In this document: piece after piece, positions 18,096 through 26,615 of the stretch
How the letters are laid out: the number at the start of each line of letters is the position of its first letter
How positions within the stretch are numbered: position 1 is the first letter of the stretch
DNA from: Muribaculum intestinale
Lineage (GTDB): Bacteria; Bacteroidota; Bacteroidia; Bacteroidales; Muribaculaceae
Assembly: GCF_002201515.1 (NCBI RefSeq)
Contig: NZ_CP021421.1
Span: forward strand, 1,426,001 to 1,490,000
DNA: 64,000 nt
Direction: 5' to 3'
Translations under genes and position numbers: made by a program
Notes under the pieces: model-generated
Seen by the model: only the letters and a program-made list of their open reading frames with translations
Told to the model about the DNA's origin: nothing
Database searches by the model: none

Positions 18096-19610
18096 TTACT
18101 GGTTGTTGAGCGAGAGGAGAGTATCTATGGTCTTTCTGTCGTTGGACAGGCGGGGTATCTTTCTCTGGCCTCCGAGTTTGCCTGTAATTGCGAGCCATCG
18201 GTCGAACACTCCGTGACGTCCCGTAATAATTTCCGGAGGGTCGAGGAAGAGGTTTCCCGCACGTTTTGCCTGATAGTCGGAGTTTTCGGCCTGAAGTGCT
18301 TTGTCGAGAGCCTCGGCGAATTCCGCGGTGGAACGCGGCGGGGTGGCAAACTCGATGAGCCACTGGTGGCGTCCGCGCGAACGGTCGCCTGCATATACCG
18401 GGGCTGCGGTATAGTTGGACACGGCACATCCGAGTTTCGCGCATGTGGATGATATTGCTGCTTCGGCATTGTACACCATCAGCTCCTCGCCGAATGCGTT
18501 GATGAAACTCCGAGTACGGCCTGCTATGGTGATGTTGAGCGGATAGCGGCTCTCGATTCGCACTGTATCGCCTATGGCGTATCGCCACAGTCCGTTGCAC
18601 GATGTGATTGCGAGCGCATATGTCTTTCCCTCCTCGACAGTCCATGCCGTGGCGGCATCGGGAAATTTCTCTCCGGTCTGGTCAAGCGGTATGAATTCGA
18701 AGAACACGCCTATGTCGAGCAGCATCGACATCATGTGGCGCAACGGGTCGGTCTGTACGGCGAAGAAGCCTTCTGAGGCATTATATGTCTCAAGATAATG
18801 CATCTTCGTTGTGTCGGTGATATGCTCATACTGCCGCCGGTAAGGCTTGAAGGATATGCCTCCGTGGAAGAATACCTCGAGGTTGGGCCATACCTGATGG
18901 ATAGACTCGGCGCCGCTCTGTTTCATCACCTCTTTTATCACCGTCAGGAACCATGACGGCACTCCGGATATGTTGGTGACATCGCATTTCGATGCAGCCT
19001 CTACCAGCCGTGGTAGTTTTTGTGTCCAGTCGGCCATCAGAGCTATATCCTTTGAGGGTATGCGCACCATGTTGGCCAGCGGGTTTATATTGTTGATGAG
19101 GTTGGCCGACAGGTCGCCGACCTTTATTCCCGGCTTCAGGGACAGCTCGTTGGCAAAGCTGCCTCCGAGTATAAATGCTTTTCCTGAGAATATCCGGCTG
19201 TCGGGGTTGGATGCGAGATAATGGGCCACTACGTCGAATCCGCCCTGATAGTGGTTGCGCTTGAAGCCGTCGGGAGTGATGGGTATATACTTGCTTTTCC
19301 CGTCGGATGTGCCCGATGATTGAGCGAAGTTGCGTACTGCGCCAGGCCACAGGATGTCGCGCTCTCCGGCAATCATGCGCTCTACGAGCGGTCGCAGCGA
19401 TGTATAGTCGCTTACCGGCACTCTGGCGGCAAAGTCATTGTAGCTTGTGATGGATTCGAATCCATAGGTCTCGCCGATATATGTCGACCGGGCTTTTCTC
19501 ACAAGTTTCATCAACTCGGCGGTCTGCACCCTCTCGGGCACCACAGAATTGCGGCGCCATGCGTTAGCCCGGCGCATGAATATCGGACGGAGTATTCTGG
19601 TAAGGTGCAT
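18096..19610 (-). CDS. GH3 auxin-responsive promoter family protein (acyl-adenylate-forming type)
   Basis: 504 residues. SSGTSDGKSKYIPITPDGFK is the phosphate-binding loop of the adenylate-forming fold. Further GH3-like elements are VSDYTSLRPLVERMIAGE near the N-terminus and ETYNASEGFFAVQTD, ALAITSCNGLWRYAIGDTVR and RTRSFINAFGEELMVYNAEA in the second half. In plants GH3 enzymes conjugate amino acids to acyl acids. Bacteroidota homologues are common but their substrates are not established. It is probably first in a transcript with the HAD gene and upp, with a -7 box 26 bp before its ATG. Confidence 0.88.
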   Translation of the reverse strand: MHLTRILRPIFMRRANAWRRNSVVPERVQTAELMKLVRKARSTYIGETYGFESITSYNDFAARVPVSDYTSLRPLVERMIAGERDILWPGAVRNFAQSSGTSDGKSKYIPITPDGFKRNHYQGGFDVVAHYLASNPDSRIFSGKAFILGGSFANELSLKPGIKVGDLSANLINNINPLANMVRIPSKDIALMADWTQKLPRLVEAASKCDVTNISGVPSWFLTVIKEVMKQSGAESIHQVWPNLEVFFHGGISFKPYRRQYEHITDTTKMHYLETYNASEGFFAVQTDPLRHMMSMLLDIGVFFEFIPLDQTGEKFPDAATAWTVEEGKTYALAITSCNGLWRYAIGDTVRIESRYPLNITIAGRTRSFINAFGEELMVYNAEAAISSTCAKLGCAVSNYTAAPVYAGDRSRGRHQWLIEFATPPRSTAEFAEALDKALQAENSDYQAKRAGNLFLDPPEIITGRHGVFDRWLAITGKLGGQRKIPRLSNDRKTIDTLLSLNNQ

Positions 19611-19636
19611 TGTCGCGAGTTTTGTTAATATAACAA

Positions 19637-19644
19637 CAAAGTTA
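19637..19644 (-). promoter_or_regulatory. -7 promoter box for the GH3-HAD-upp genes
   Basis: The minus strand reads TAACTTTG, an exact TAnnTTTG match, just upstream of the ATG at 19610. Confidence 0.6.
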
Positions 19645-19744
19645 GTGGAATTTTGTTAAATCTATACAGACTCTTCCGGCAATTCGCATTCCGTGTGCTT
19701 CGGGCGATTGCCTTACTTTCTCGACAAACAAATATTTATGATTT

Positions 19745-20113
19745 ATGATACAGCGACTCTACCCGTATAAGCATCTGCTTATGAGCCTTATGTTTGTAAT
19801 TGTGGCTCTGTGTGCCACCTCGTGCGACGAGGATGACGACAATTACTACGACTCTTATAGCTCGCCTTTGATAGGTGAGTGGTACAGTCCGGAGACCGAC
19901 ACCTATTTTGATTTTGACGGTGATGGCGACGGAGTGTACGAGGATGCGTATGGCGATGAATACGATTTTACCTGGAGCGCGGGCAGCGGATGGCTTAATG
20001 TGTATTTCTACGATGGTACGGTATGGAATTTCAGCTGGTCGTTTGCACCTAACGGATGTCTGCAACTGTATAATACCGGCACCGGGTATACGACGGTATA
20101 TTGGCGCCAGTAG
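19745..20113 (+). CDS. Small acidic lipoprotein with an Asp-rich motif
   Basis: 122 residues. A lipoprotein signal peptide ends at CATSC (Cys27), followed directly by DEDDD. Residues 56-63 read DFDGDGDG, then VYEDAYGDEYDFTW, a spacing reminiscent of Ca-binding Asp loops although no full EF-hand or dockerin is present. The remainder is rich in aromatic residues (WLNVYFYDGTVWNFSWSF) and likely a small beta fold. I do not recognise the family. It lies alone between the divergent GH3 gene and the convergent recA gene, followed by a 27-bp perfect inverted repeat. Confidence 0.75.
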   Translation: MIQRLYPYKHLLMSLMFVIVALCATSCDEDDDNYYDSYSSPLIGEWYSPETDTYFDFDGDGDGVYEDAYGDEYDFTWSAGSGWLNVYFYDGTVWNFSWSFAPNGCLQLYNTGTGYTTVYWRQ

Positions 20114-20127
20114 TCCATACCACCGGG

Positions 20128-20203
20128 AGGACGTATACAGAATCAGCGGCTTCGTCGCGGTATACATATGCCGGAGCGAAGCCGCTGATTCTGTATACGT
20201 CCT
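20128..20203. repeat. 27-bp perfect inverted repeat with 22-nt loop
   Basis: Arms 20128-20154 and 20177-20203 are perfectly complementary and contain GTATACAGAATCAGCGGC. It lies between the convergent lipoprotein and recA genes. It could be a bidirectional terminator, but the stem is much longer than usual and no T-run follows. Confidence 0.85.
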
Positions 20204-20245
20204 ATGCTTTCCCGACTCTATCGGGTGTGGGGCGGCGGGGTGATA

Positions 20246-21478
20246 TCAGTCGCGGGCGTCATCGTCGATAGAGAAGTCCTCCTCGGGGAAATCATCAAGG
20301 TCAAGGTCGGCCTGACGTCCCTCTTCGGTGGATTCTTCATCGTTGTTTTCATCAATGTCATCGTCATCGTCATCTTTCTTTTTAAGCGAGAGCTTAGACT
20401 TTTTGGGTGCTCCTGCTTCGGGATTCCCTTTGATGGCCTCGGTAATCTTTTGCTCGAGCTCTTCAAACAATTCGGGATTGTCGGCGAGCACTTGTTTTAC
20501 AGCATCGCGTCCCTGGGCGAGTTTATCGCCGTTGTAGCTGAACCATGAGCCGCTCTTCTTTATGATATCGTATTCGACGCCAAGGTCAACGATTTCTCCG
20601 GTGCGCGAGATGCCTTCTCCGAACATGATGTCGAATTCGGCGCGCTTGAATGGAGGAGCTACCTTGTTTTTTGCAATTTTAATCTTGGCATGTCGTCCGA
20701 TGGGCTGTTCCTTTTTGTCCTTGAGTGTAGAGGACGGACGTATATCTATACGCACGGACGCGTAGAACTTGAGGGCGTTGCCACCGGTGGTGGTTTCGGC
20801 GGGGCCGAATCCCATGCCGCCGATTGCGGCACGCAGCTGGTTGATGAATATGCAGCATGTGTTGGTGCGTGCGATGGCTCCCGTGAGTTTGCGCATGGCC
20901 TGTGACATGAGTCGTGCCTGTAGGCCTACGTTGCGGTCGCCCATATCGCCTTCGATTTCGGCTTTCGGTGTAAGCGCGGCTACCGAGTCGACTACGATTA
21001 TGTCGATTGCCGATGAGCGGATCAGCTGCTCTACGATTTCAAGAGCCTGCTCGCCGGTGTCGGGCTGCGATATCAGGAGATTGTCTACATCTACTCCGAG
21101 TTTGGCCGCATAGAAGCGGTCGAATGCATGCTCGGCGTCAATCAGGGCTGCTATGCCTCCTTTTTTCTGCGCCTCGGCTATGGCGTGGAGGGCAAGAGTT
21201 GTCTTGCCGGATGATTCCGGACCGTAGATTTCGGTAATACGTCCGCGTGGAAATCCGCCTACACCCAGAGCGAAGTTGAGGCTTATGGAGCCGGAGGGTA
21301 TTACATCGACGTCGGTGATGTTGTCATCGCCGAGTTTCATTATGGCTCCGCGGCCATATGTTTTTTCTATACGCTCCATGGCGGCTGTCAGCGCGCTGAG
21401 CTTCGCCTGCTTTGGGTCGGCTGTCGGTTCGCCTTTCTTTTTAGCGGCGGTTTTCTTGGTTTTGTCGGTTGGTGCCAT
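20246..21478 (-). CDS. recA: Recombinase RecA
   Basis: 410 residues. Walker A is GPESSGKT at residues 86-93. [20 protein letters not shown] and [20 protein letters not shown] are classic RecA signatures. It is longer than the usual 350 or so because of a C-terminal tail: a Lys-rich stretch, a run of six Asp, and a further Asp/Glu-rich end. The L2 region reads [19 protein letters not shown], one residue longer than, and different from, the usual IGVMFGNPETTTGG. The N-terminus is also Lys/Thr-rich. RecA drives homologous recombination and the SOS response. It has its own -7 box. Confidence 0.97.
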   Translation of the reverse strand: MAPTDKTKKTAAKKKGEPTADPKQAKLSALTAAMERIEKTYGRGAIMKLGDDNITDVDVIPSGSISLNFALGVGGFPRGRITEIYGPESSGKTTLALHAIAEAQKKGGIAALIDAEHAFDRFYAAKLGVDVDNLLISQPDTGEQALEIVEQLIRSSAIDIIVVDSVAALTPKAEIEGDMGDRNVGLQARLMSQAMRKLTGAIARTNTCCIFINQLRAAIGGMGFGPAETTTGGNALKFYASVRIDIRPSSTLKDKKEQPIGRHAKIKIAKNKVAPPFKRAEFDIMFGEGISRTGEIVDLGVEYDIIKKSGSWFSYNGDKLAQGRDAVKQVLADNPELFEELEQKITEAIKGNPEAGAPKKSKLSLKKKDDDDDDIDENNDEESTEEGRQADLDLDDFPEEDFSIDDDARD

Positions 21479-21514
21479 AAGTATGATGTTTTATATTGAT
21501 TTCTGATGATAATG

Positions 21515-21522
21515 CAAAGATA
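21515..21522 (-). promoter_or_regulatory. -7 promoter box for recA
   Basis: The minus strand reads TATCTTTG (TAnnTTTG), 37 bp upstream of the ATG. No LexA-like dyad was recognised. Confidence 0.6.
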
Positions 21523-21579
21523 AGGAATGATGTGTGCAAAAACATGGCACAGTAAAGTTAAATAAACATAATGCAGGCA

Positions 21580-22056
21580 TCATAGCGGGATGGCGTACTC
21601 GCGTTTGATTTCCGACATTACAAATGTTGACTCTATGGCACCGATGAAGTCGAATGCGCCGAGTTTGTTGAGCACAAAGTCGCGGTAGTCGGCCATCGAC
21701 GGGGCGTATATCTTGAGCAGATAGTCGAAGGCTCCGCTTACGTTGTAGCATTCTGTGACCTCCGGGAGCGACTTTACAAGGCTTACGAATCCCGACGCTA
21801 TGTCGCGGTTGATATGTCGCAGTTTTACCTGGCAGAATACCACAAACCCACGTCCGAGTTTGTCGGCGTCAAGCACAGCGACATATCTGCTGATATATCC
21901 CTGGGCTTCCAGTCGCTTCAGGCGCTCGAACACAGGAGTAGGGGAGCGGTGGACTTTTGTAGCAAGTTGCCGCGTAGAGAGGCGCGCGTCGGTCTGCAGC
22001 GCGCGCAGTATGTCTATGTCGATGCTGTCGAGCATCTCGGTCAGGGTGGATGACAT
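21580..22056 (-). CDS. Lrp/AsnC-family transcriptional regulator
   Basis: 158 residues. The N-terminal helix-turn-helix is IDIDILRALQTDARLSTRQL followed by ATKVHRSPTPVFERLKRLE. The C-terminal RAM/ligand domain includes LPEVTECYNVSGAFDYLLKI. The family senses amino acids and forms octameric rings on DNA. The gene is divergent from the O-acetylhomoserine sulfhydrylase gene with about 150 bp between them, suggesting control of that gene or of sulfur amino-acid metabolism. A second, different Lrp-type gene is at 48016-48480. Confidence 0.93.
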   Translation of the reverse strand: MSSTLTEMLDSIDIDILRALQTDARLSTRQLATKVHRSPTPVFERLKRLEAQGYISRYVAVLDADKLGRGFVVFCQVKLRHINRDIASGFVSLVKSLPEVTECYNVSGAFDYLLKIYAPSMADYRDFVLNKLGAFDFIGAIESTFVMSEIKREYAIPL

Positions 22057-22117
22057 TTGTTCTGTATGTGGGTGCTGACAGTAGTAGTTGTAGCCTATTT
22101 GTTCTGTAGGTATGATG

Positions 22118-22125
22118 CAAATGTA
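22118..22125 (-). promoter_or_regulatory. -7 promoter box for the Lrp gene
   Basis: The minus strand reads TACATTTG (TAnnTTTG), about 60 bp upstream of the ATG at 22056 and about 55 bp from the divergent -7 box of the sulfhydrylase gene. Confidence 0.6.
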
Positions 22126-22177
22126 TTATTTTGTTCTAAAATATGCAAATTATAGCTATTTTTATTTTAATGTGGAC

Positions 22178-22185
22178 TAATTTTG
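22178..22185 (+). promoter_or_regulatory. -7 promoter box for the O-acetylhomoserine sulfhydrylase gene
   Basis: TAATTTTG matches TAnnTTTG and lies 22 bp before the ATG at 22208, giving a short leader that leaves no room for a SAM riboswitch. Confidence 0.6.
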
Positions 22186-22207
22186 CAGAAAAACGTAACG
22201 ACACAAT

Positions 22208-23500
22208 ATGCCACTTGACAAGAACAGACTACACTTTGAGACTCTTCAGCTCCATGTCGGGCAGGAGGAGCCGGACCCCGCCACAGATGCGCGCGCGGTG
22301 CCTATATACCAGACTACAAGCTATGTGTTTCGTGACTCACAGCATGCAGCCGACCGCTTCGCGCTGAAAGACCCTGGCAATATCTATGGACGTCTGACCA
22401 ACTCTACGCAGGCTGTGCTTGAAGAGCGTATCGCAGCTCTGGAAGGCGGGTCGTCCGCGCTGGCGCTTGCCAGCGGTGCGGCTGCTGTCACCTATACCAT
22501 ACTCGGGCTTACCTCGGCCGGCGACCATATCGTGTCGGCTAACACAATCTACGGGGGCACATACAATCTGCTTGACAATACACTTCCGGTCTATGGCATA
22601 ACCACTACATTTGTCGACCCGTCGAATCCGGCCAACTTCGAGGCCGCGATACGACCGGAGACAAAGGCGCTGTATATAGAAACTCTCGGCAATCCAAACT
22701 GCAACTGCATAGATATAAAGGCGATAGCCGATATCGCCCACAGCCACGGACTCCCTTTGGTAATCGACAATACGTTTGGCACACCCTACCTGATACGCCC
22801 TATCGATCACGGGGCCGATATCGTGGTGCACAGCGCCACCAAATTCATCGGCGGTCACGGCACATCGCTCGGCGGTGTGATTGTTGATTCTGGCCGGTTT
22901 GACTGGGCGGCATCGGGCAAATTCCCCCAGCTGTCGCAGCCCGACCCGAGCTACCACGGTGCTGTGTTTACCAATGTCGCCGGAAAGGATGCGTTCGTTA
23001 CCCGCGTGCGAGCGGTGATACTGCGCGACACAGGAGCCGCCATCAGTCCGTTCAACGCCTTTTTGCTGCTCCAGGGCCTCGAGACACTTTCGCTGCGCGT
23101 GGAGCGACATGTGGAGAACACTCTGAAGATAGTGCGCTTCCTCGACTCCCATCCTAAGGTAAAGAAGGTCAACCATCCCTCGTTGCCGTCTCATCCCGAT
23201 CATGAACTCTATAAAGAGCTTTTCCCCAAAGGAGCAGGCTCGATATTCACTTTTGAGATTAATGGTGGTGTGGCCGAGGCCCACCGTTTTATCGACTCAC
23301 TTGAGATTTTCTCGCTTCTTGCCAATGTGGCCGACGTAAAGAGTCTTGTCATACATCCGGCTACCACCACCCATTCACAGCTTACCGAAGAGCAGATGGC
23401 CGAACAGTCAATCTACCCAGGTACCGTGCGCCTGTCAATCGGCACCGAACATGTCGACGACCTTATTGCCGACATGGAGCAGGCGCTTGCAAATGTGTGA
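22208..23500 (+). CDS. metY: O-acetylhomoserine sulfhydrylase (homocysteine synthase), PLP enzyme
   Basis: 430 residues, the length typical of MetY and longer than MetB/MetC. Conserved features in order are [40 protein letters not shown], the PLP-lysine Lys212 in [20 protein letters not shown], and [20 protein letters not shown] at the C-terminus. It makes homocysteine from O-acetylhomoserine and sulfide. It is divergent from an Lrp-type regulator. A MalY-type C-S lyase lies about 1.8 kb downstream on the other strand, separated by an insertion sequence. A terminator follows at 23586. Confidence 0.93.
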   Translation: MPLDKNRLHFETLQLHVGQEEPDPATDARAVPIYQTTSYVFRDSQHAADRFALKDPGNIYGRLTNSTQAVLEERIAALEGGSSALALASGAAAVTYTILGLTSAGDHIVSANTIYGGTYNLLDNTLPVYGITTTFVDPSNPANFEAAIRPETKALYIETLGNPNCNCIDIKAIADIAHSHGLPLVIDNTFGTPYLIRPIDHGADIVVHSATKFIGGHGTSLGGVIVDSGRFDWAASGKFPQLSQPDPSYHGAVFTNVAGKDAFVTRVRAVILRDTGAAISPFNAFLLLQGLETLSLRVERHVENTLKIVRFLDSHPKVKKVNHPSLPSHPDHELYKELFPKGAGSIFTFEINGGVAEAHRFIDSLEIFSLLANVADVKSLVIHPATTTHSQLTEEQMAEQSIYPGTVRLSIGTEHVDDLIADMEQALANV

Positions 23501-23585
23501 TTTCAGCTGCAGGCTTATGCCTATGACTCACGTACCTGCACGAGTGGCCCTTTGACATGGCTTTGTTGAACAGGCAATTGGATGC

Positions 23586-23619
23586 GAAAGCGCCGGACCT
23601 TCACAGGCCCGGCGCTTTC
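23586..23619 (+). terminator. Hairpin terminator after metY
   Basis: Arms 23586-23600 and 23605-23619 pair with one mismatch around a 4-nt loop. It lies 86 bp past the stop. The remaining sequence up to the IS at 23830 is AT-rich with no supported gene. Confidence 0.75.
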
Positions 23620-23819
23620 CAGTTATCGAAACGATTATTAAAAGTGGAGATTTGGGATATATATTCAGAAATTATGGTGAAAGAATTCCGGCGCTTAAAG
23701 AGAGCCGGTGAGGGATATATTCCTGACGTTTACCAATGAGAATGATACAGTCAATACGGCCCTCCGAAACTTTCAGCGGGCAAATTTAGAGTAAATAAAC
23801 CGATTTACCAAATCATTAA

Positions 23820-23829
23820 GTGTAAAAAC
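23820..23829. repeat. Left 10-bp target-site duplication of the insertion sequence
   Basis: GTGTAAAAAC directly abuts the left inverted repeat and is repeated exactly at 25174-25183. Confidence 0.92.
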
Positions 23830-23850
23830 CAGGGCAACCGCATCAAAATT
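23830..23850. repeat. Left terminal inverted repeat of the IS
   Basis: Begins CAGGGCAACCGCATC and matches the inverse of 25153-25173 at 20 of 21 positions. Confidence 0.92.
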
Positions 23851-24943
23851 TGGCTTTAAGCAGCATATCGGTCAAATAGTCGTTGGAAAGGCTCGCTTTG
23901 AAGCGCCTTTTCTTTAGACTGCTTTTGTCAACATGCTCTTTTATAACCTGCATAGCCAACTTCCTTATTGTTGAGAGGTTTAGTGACGCATACCCTTTCC
24001 TTGCACGGCAGGCATCTTCGAGGAATGTCACATCAAGATTCCAATGCAGTTGATTCTCGATAGACCAATGCCCTCGAGCCAACATATTGAAGTACGCAGC
24101 CTTAGGATAATCCTCGTCACTAATGTATCTTCTGACGGCAGTTGCCGTGTGGTCTCCATAGTCAACCGAGGAAGTGACCTCTACCAATGTTTTCAGTCCA
24201 GGCCAACGAGCCAATACATCCTTGTCTTCGATTGTATCGGCTTTGAGTATCCGGCAATCGCGTATCTCTATACGTCCGTGGTCGGCATCCATCTGCGAAG
24301 CCGAGTCAGTGGGCTTATTGTAGCGGAATGCATCGATTACCTGTTCGTTCAGAGCGCCCTGATTGTCCTTGACGGCAAGGAAGTAATGAGCTTTCCGGTC
24401 AAGGATATTCTGAGCGATATTAATCTGTGTACCAATCGCATCTATCGAGATTGTGGCACCTTCGATATCCAGTTTTTCAAGAAGCTGAGGTATGGCGACT
24501 ATTTCATTTTCCTTGTCTTTGAGACGCTGCTGTCCTACTACAATGTGATTCTCGCTGACATAGGCGTTCATGATATAATCGCCTTTCGAGCCATGCTGTT
24601 TAGGCGATGTGCCTCTGAGCTTTTTGCCATCTATGACAACCTGCTTCTCAGCAAGCGTGTCAAGGAACTTCCTGCCATGCTCAACCAGACATCTCTCAAT
24701 CTCATCGGGATCCACGGCGCTCATCAGCCGCTCGAAAGTGTCAGGTGACGGGCTGCGGTCAGGACGGTCGGCAATAAGACCAAAATCACGTGCCCGATAA
24801 TAGGCGAACTCGCTCATGTCAACATAATCCTCGCCTCCGCAGATATAGGTCAGCAAAGCGATTGTCAAAAGGTCGGAAAGTGCATACGTGCAACGACCTG
24901 TAACTCGATGATCCGGTACTGTCATAAAGATTTCGTTCAGCAT
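23843..24943 (-). CDS. ISAs1-family transposase
   Basis: 366 residues from ATG at 24943 (MLNEIFMTVPDHRVTG); a TTG 30 bp further upstream (24973) could add ten residues. The N-terminal DDE_Tnp_1-associated domain contains ALSDLLTIALLTYICGGEDY. The catalytic acidic residues are in QVVIDGKKLRGTS, ATISIDAIGTQINIAQNIL and GHWSIENQLHWNLDVTFLED, the standard ISAs1 arrangement. It overlaps the left terminal repeat at its 3' end. It appears intact and probably active. Confidence 0.94.
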   Translation of the reverse strand: MLNEIFMTVPDHRVTGRCTYALSDLLTIALLTYICGGEDYVDMSEFAYYRARDFGLIADRPDRSPSPDTFERLMSAVDPDEIERCLVEHGRKFLDTLAEKQVVIDGKKLRGTSPKQHGSKGDYIMNAYVSENHIVVGQQRLKDKENEIVAIPQLLEKLDIEGATISIDAIGTQINIAQNILDRKAHYFLAVKDNQGALNEQVIDAFRYNKPTDSASQMDADHGRIEIRDCRILKADTIEDKDVLARWPGLKTLVEVTSSVDYGDHTATAVRRYISDEDYPKAAYFNMLARGHWSIENQLHWNLDVTFLEDACRARKGYASLNLSTIRKLAMQVIKEHVDKSSLKKRRFKASLSNDYLTDMLLKAKF

Positions 24944-25152
24944 AGTCTCGGTGTCTATATTGTTGATTTTCAACCATAAAGATACTAAAAATATATGAGA
25001 TACACAATTATTACAACACTAAAAATCAGACAATTATCCATTTTTTAGTGCTATAAAATTACTAAGAATTATGACTTCGGATATGCTGGATTCAAAGAAT
25101 TTCGCCAACATATATCATCGTTGACTCAAAGCAACCGTTACTTATCACACAT

Positions 25153-25173
25153 AATTTTGGTGCGGTTGCCCTG
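25153..25173. repeat. Right terminal inverted repeat of the IS
   Basis: Ends GGTGCGGTTGCCCTG, complementary to the left end at 20 of 21 positions. Confidence 0.92.
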
Positions 25174-25183
25174 GTGTAAAAAC
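25174..25183. repeat. Right 10-bp target-site duplication of the insertion sequence
   Basis: GTGTAAAAAC immediately follows the right inverted repeat and is identical to 23820-23829. Confidence 0.92.
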
Positions 25184-25271
25184 TGTAAAAACGCTACTAA
25201 ATTGACGTAAATGACGAGGAAATACAGCGAACGGCTTGGTTCTGAAACATTGATTGAGAAAATTCTACATG

Positions 25272-26459
25272 TCAGCGGGCGGGAACGCCGGCGAGCGATG
25301 CGGCGAGCGATGCGAGGGCCTCGCGGATTACGGAGCGTGGCGATCCGAGATTGAGTCGCATGAATCCGACTCCCTGAGTGCCGAACATCGCGCCGTCGTT
25401 GAGCGCGAGATGAGCTTTGTTGATAAAGAGATCCTGAAGAGAGTCGTGGTCGAGGCCTAATCCGCGGCAGTCGAGCCATGCGAGAAATGAAGCCTCGGGG
25501 CGAATGAGGGTCATGCCCGGAAGTGTGTCGGAGACAATACGGTCGGTCTCTTCAATCGAGCCTTCAATGTAGGAGAGGCATTCGTCGAGCCAGTCCTCTC
25601 CATATCTGTAGGCCGCTTCTGTAGCTATTGTGGCGATGAAAGTAGGCGAGTCGAATTCGTTGGCGGCAAGCCAGGAGAAGAAGGGCCGGCGCAGTTTCTC
25701 ATCCTTCACCACCACCCATGAGCTTACGAGGCCTGCGATGTTGAATGTCTTGGATGGAGCGCCAAGCGTTATGGCCACTTTGGCGGCTTTGTCGCTTACC
25801 GAGGCAAAGGGGTAGTGAGGTTTGCCGTGCAATACCAGGTCGCCGTGGATTTCATCGCTTACTACTGTTACTCCGTAGTTATAGGCGAGCTCGGCCACTC
25901 GGCGGAGTGTATCCTCGTCCCACTGCAGTCCAATCGGATTGTGGGGATTGCATAAAATCATCATTGAGGGGTGCTCCCCGGCGAATATGCGCTCAAGGCC
26001 TTCAAGGTCCATGGAATAGGCACCGTTGTTGAATATCAGAGGATTCTCGGCAACAACTCGCGAATTGCCCTCGATTACCATCTTGAACGGATGGTATACC
26101 GGCGGCTGTATGACAATCCTGTCGCCCGGGCGCGAGAAGAAGTTGACGGCATATGCTATACCCCTTACCACTCCGGGGATGTATGTCATCTCTTCGCGTG
26201 CCACATGCCATCCGTGGCGATGCCACAGCCAGTCGGTAATCGACTGCCAGTACCCTGGGCTTACTGCGGCATATCCGTAGATAGGGTGGCGCATACGCTC
26301 GACAAGTACCTCCTGTATGCGCGGTGATACGGCAAAGTCCATATCGGCCACCCACAGTCCTTTGAGGTCGTGTCGTCCGAAAAATTCACTGAGCGCGTCT
26401 ACCTTCAGCGCTCCCGAGCCATGTCGGTCGATAACTTTGTCGAAATCGTATTTTCCCAT
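25272..26459 (-). CDS. PLP-dependent aminotransferase class I/II, MalY/PatB-type cystathionine beta-lyase
   Basis: 395 residues, typical for the family. The N-terminus has LKGLWVADMDFAVSPRIQEV, where ADMDF is the MalY/PatB signature. CNPHNPIGLQWDEDTLRRVA and VVSDEIHGDLVLHGKPHYPF are conserved, and the PLP lysine is Lys237 in TLGAPSKTFNIAGL. Family activity is C-S bond cleavage of cystathionine or cysteine. With metY nearby it fits methionine and cysteine metabolism. It is divergent from rel with its own -7 box. Confidence 0.9.
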   Translation of the reverse strand: MGKYDFDKVIDRHGSGALKVDALSEFFGRHDLKGLWVADMDFAVSPRIQEVLVERMRHPIYGYAAVSPGYWQSITDWLWHRHGWHVAREEMTYIPGVVRGIAYAVNFFSRPGDRIVIQPPVYHPFKMVIEGNSRVVAENPLIFNNGAYSMDLEGLERIFAGEHPSMMILCNPHNPIGLQWDEDTLRRVAELAYNYGVTVVSDEIHGDLVLHGKPHYPFASVSDKAAKVAITLGAPSKTFNIAGLVSSWVVVKDEKLRRPFFSWLAANEFDSPTFIATIATEAAYRYGEDWLDECLSYIEGSIEETDRIVSDTLPGMTLIRPEASFLAWLDCRGLGLDHDSLQDLFINKAHLALNDGAMFGTQGVGFMRLNLGSPRSVIREALASLAASLAGVPAR

Positions 26460-26512
26460 TGCTGATAATCGTTAGACAATACTTGGATAGAGCCTTCCGG
26501 CCATATTTTGCG

Positions 26513-26520
26513 CAAATATA
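26513..26520 (-). promoter_or_regulatory. -7 promoter box for the MalY-type gene
   Basis: The minus strand reads TATATTTG (TAnnTTTG), 54 bp upstream of the ATG at 26459. It lies only 34 bp from the divergent rel -7 box. Confidence 0.6.
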
Positions 26521-26554
26521 CTATTTTTTTGTGCCAACTTTTATGCAAATATAT

Positions 26555-26562
26555 TAAATTTG
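26555..26562 (+). promoter_or_regulatory. -7 promoter box for rel
   Basis: TAAATTTG matches TAnnTTTG, with TTTG at 26528-26531 as a possible -33 element. It lies downstream of the TTG that opens the longest frame (26508), so translation must begin later, at the ATG at 26616. Confidence 0.65.
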
Positions 26563-26615
26563 TAATTTATAATACCTGTCAACACCTCAGAGCCAACTCT
26601 CCACCCACTACAAAT

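Larger units (their letters stand above)
23830..25173 (-). mobile_element. Complete insertion sequence, ISAs1 family (1344 bp)
   Basis: The ends are 21-bp terminal inverted repeats (23830-23850 and 25153-25173) starting CAGGGCAACCGCA with a single mismatch between them. The element is flanked by a perfect 10-bp direct repeat and encodes one full-length transposase on the minus strand. The CAGGG ends and a duplication of about 8-10 bp fit the ISAs1 family. The 180 bp before the transposase hold a small inverted repeat (about 25017-25050, CACTAAAAA ... TTTTTAGTG). Perfect flanks point to a recent insertion that interrupts no gene. Confidence 0.93.

Noticed and set aside
22057..22207. SAM-responsive riboswitch before metY
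   Set aside because: The predicted leader is only about 15-20 nt, too short for any known SAM riboswitch.
23557..23739. 60-residue open frame downstream of metY
   Set aside because: It contains the metY terminator hairpin and has no recognisable protein features.
25174..25195. Apparent tandem repeat GTGTAAAAAC then CTGTAAAAAC beside the IS
   Set aside because: The first unit is the target-site duplication; the second is a short A-rich similarity with no further copies.
26508..26615. N-terminal extension of Rel by 36 residues
   Set aside because: Opens with TTG and lies upstream of the -7 box at 26555; the extension is unlike Rel N-termini.
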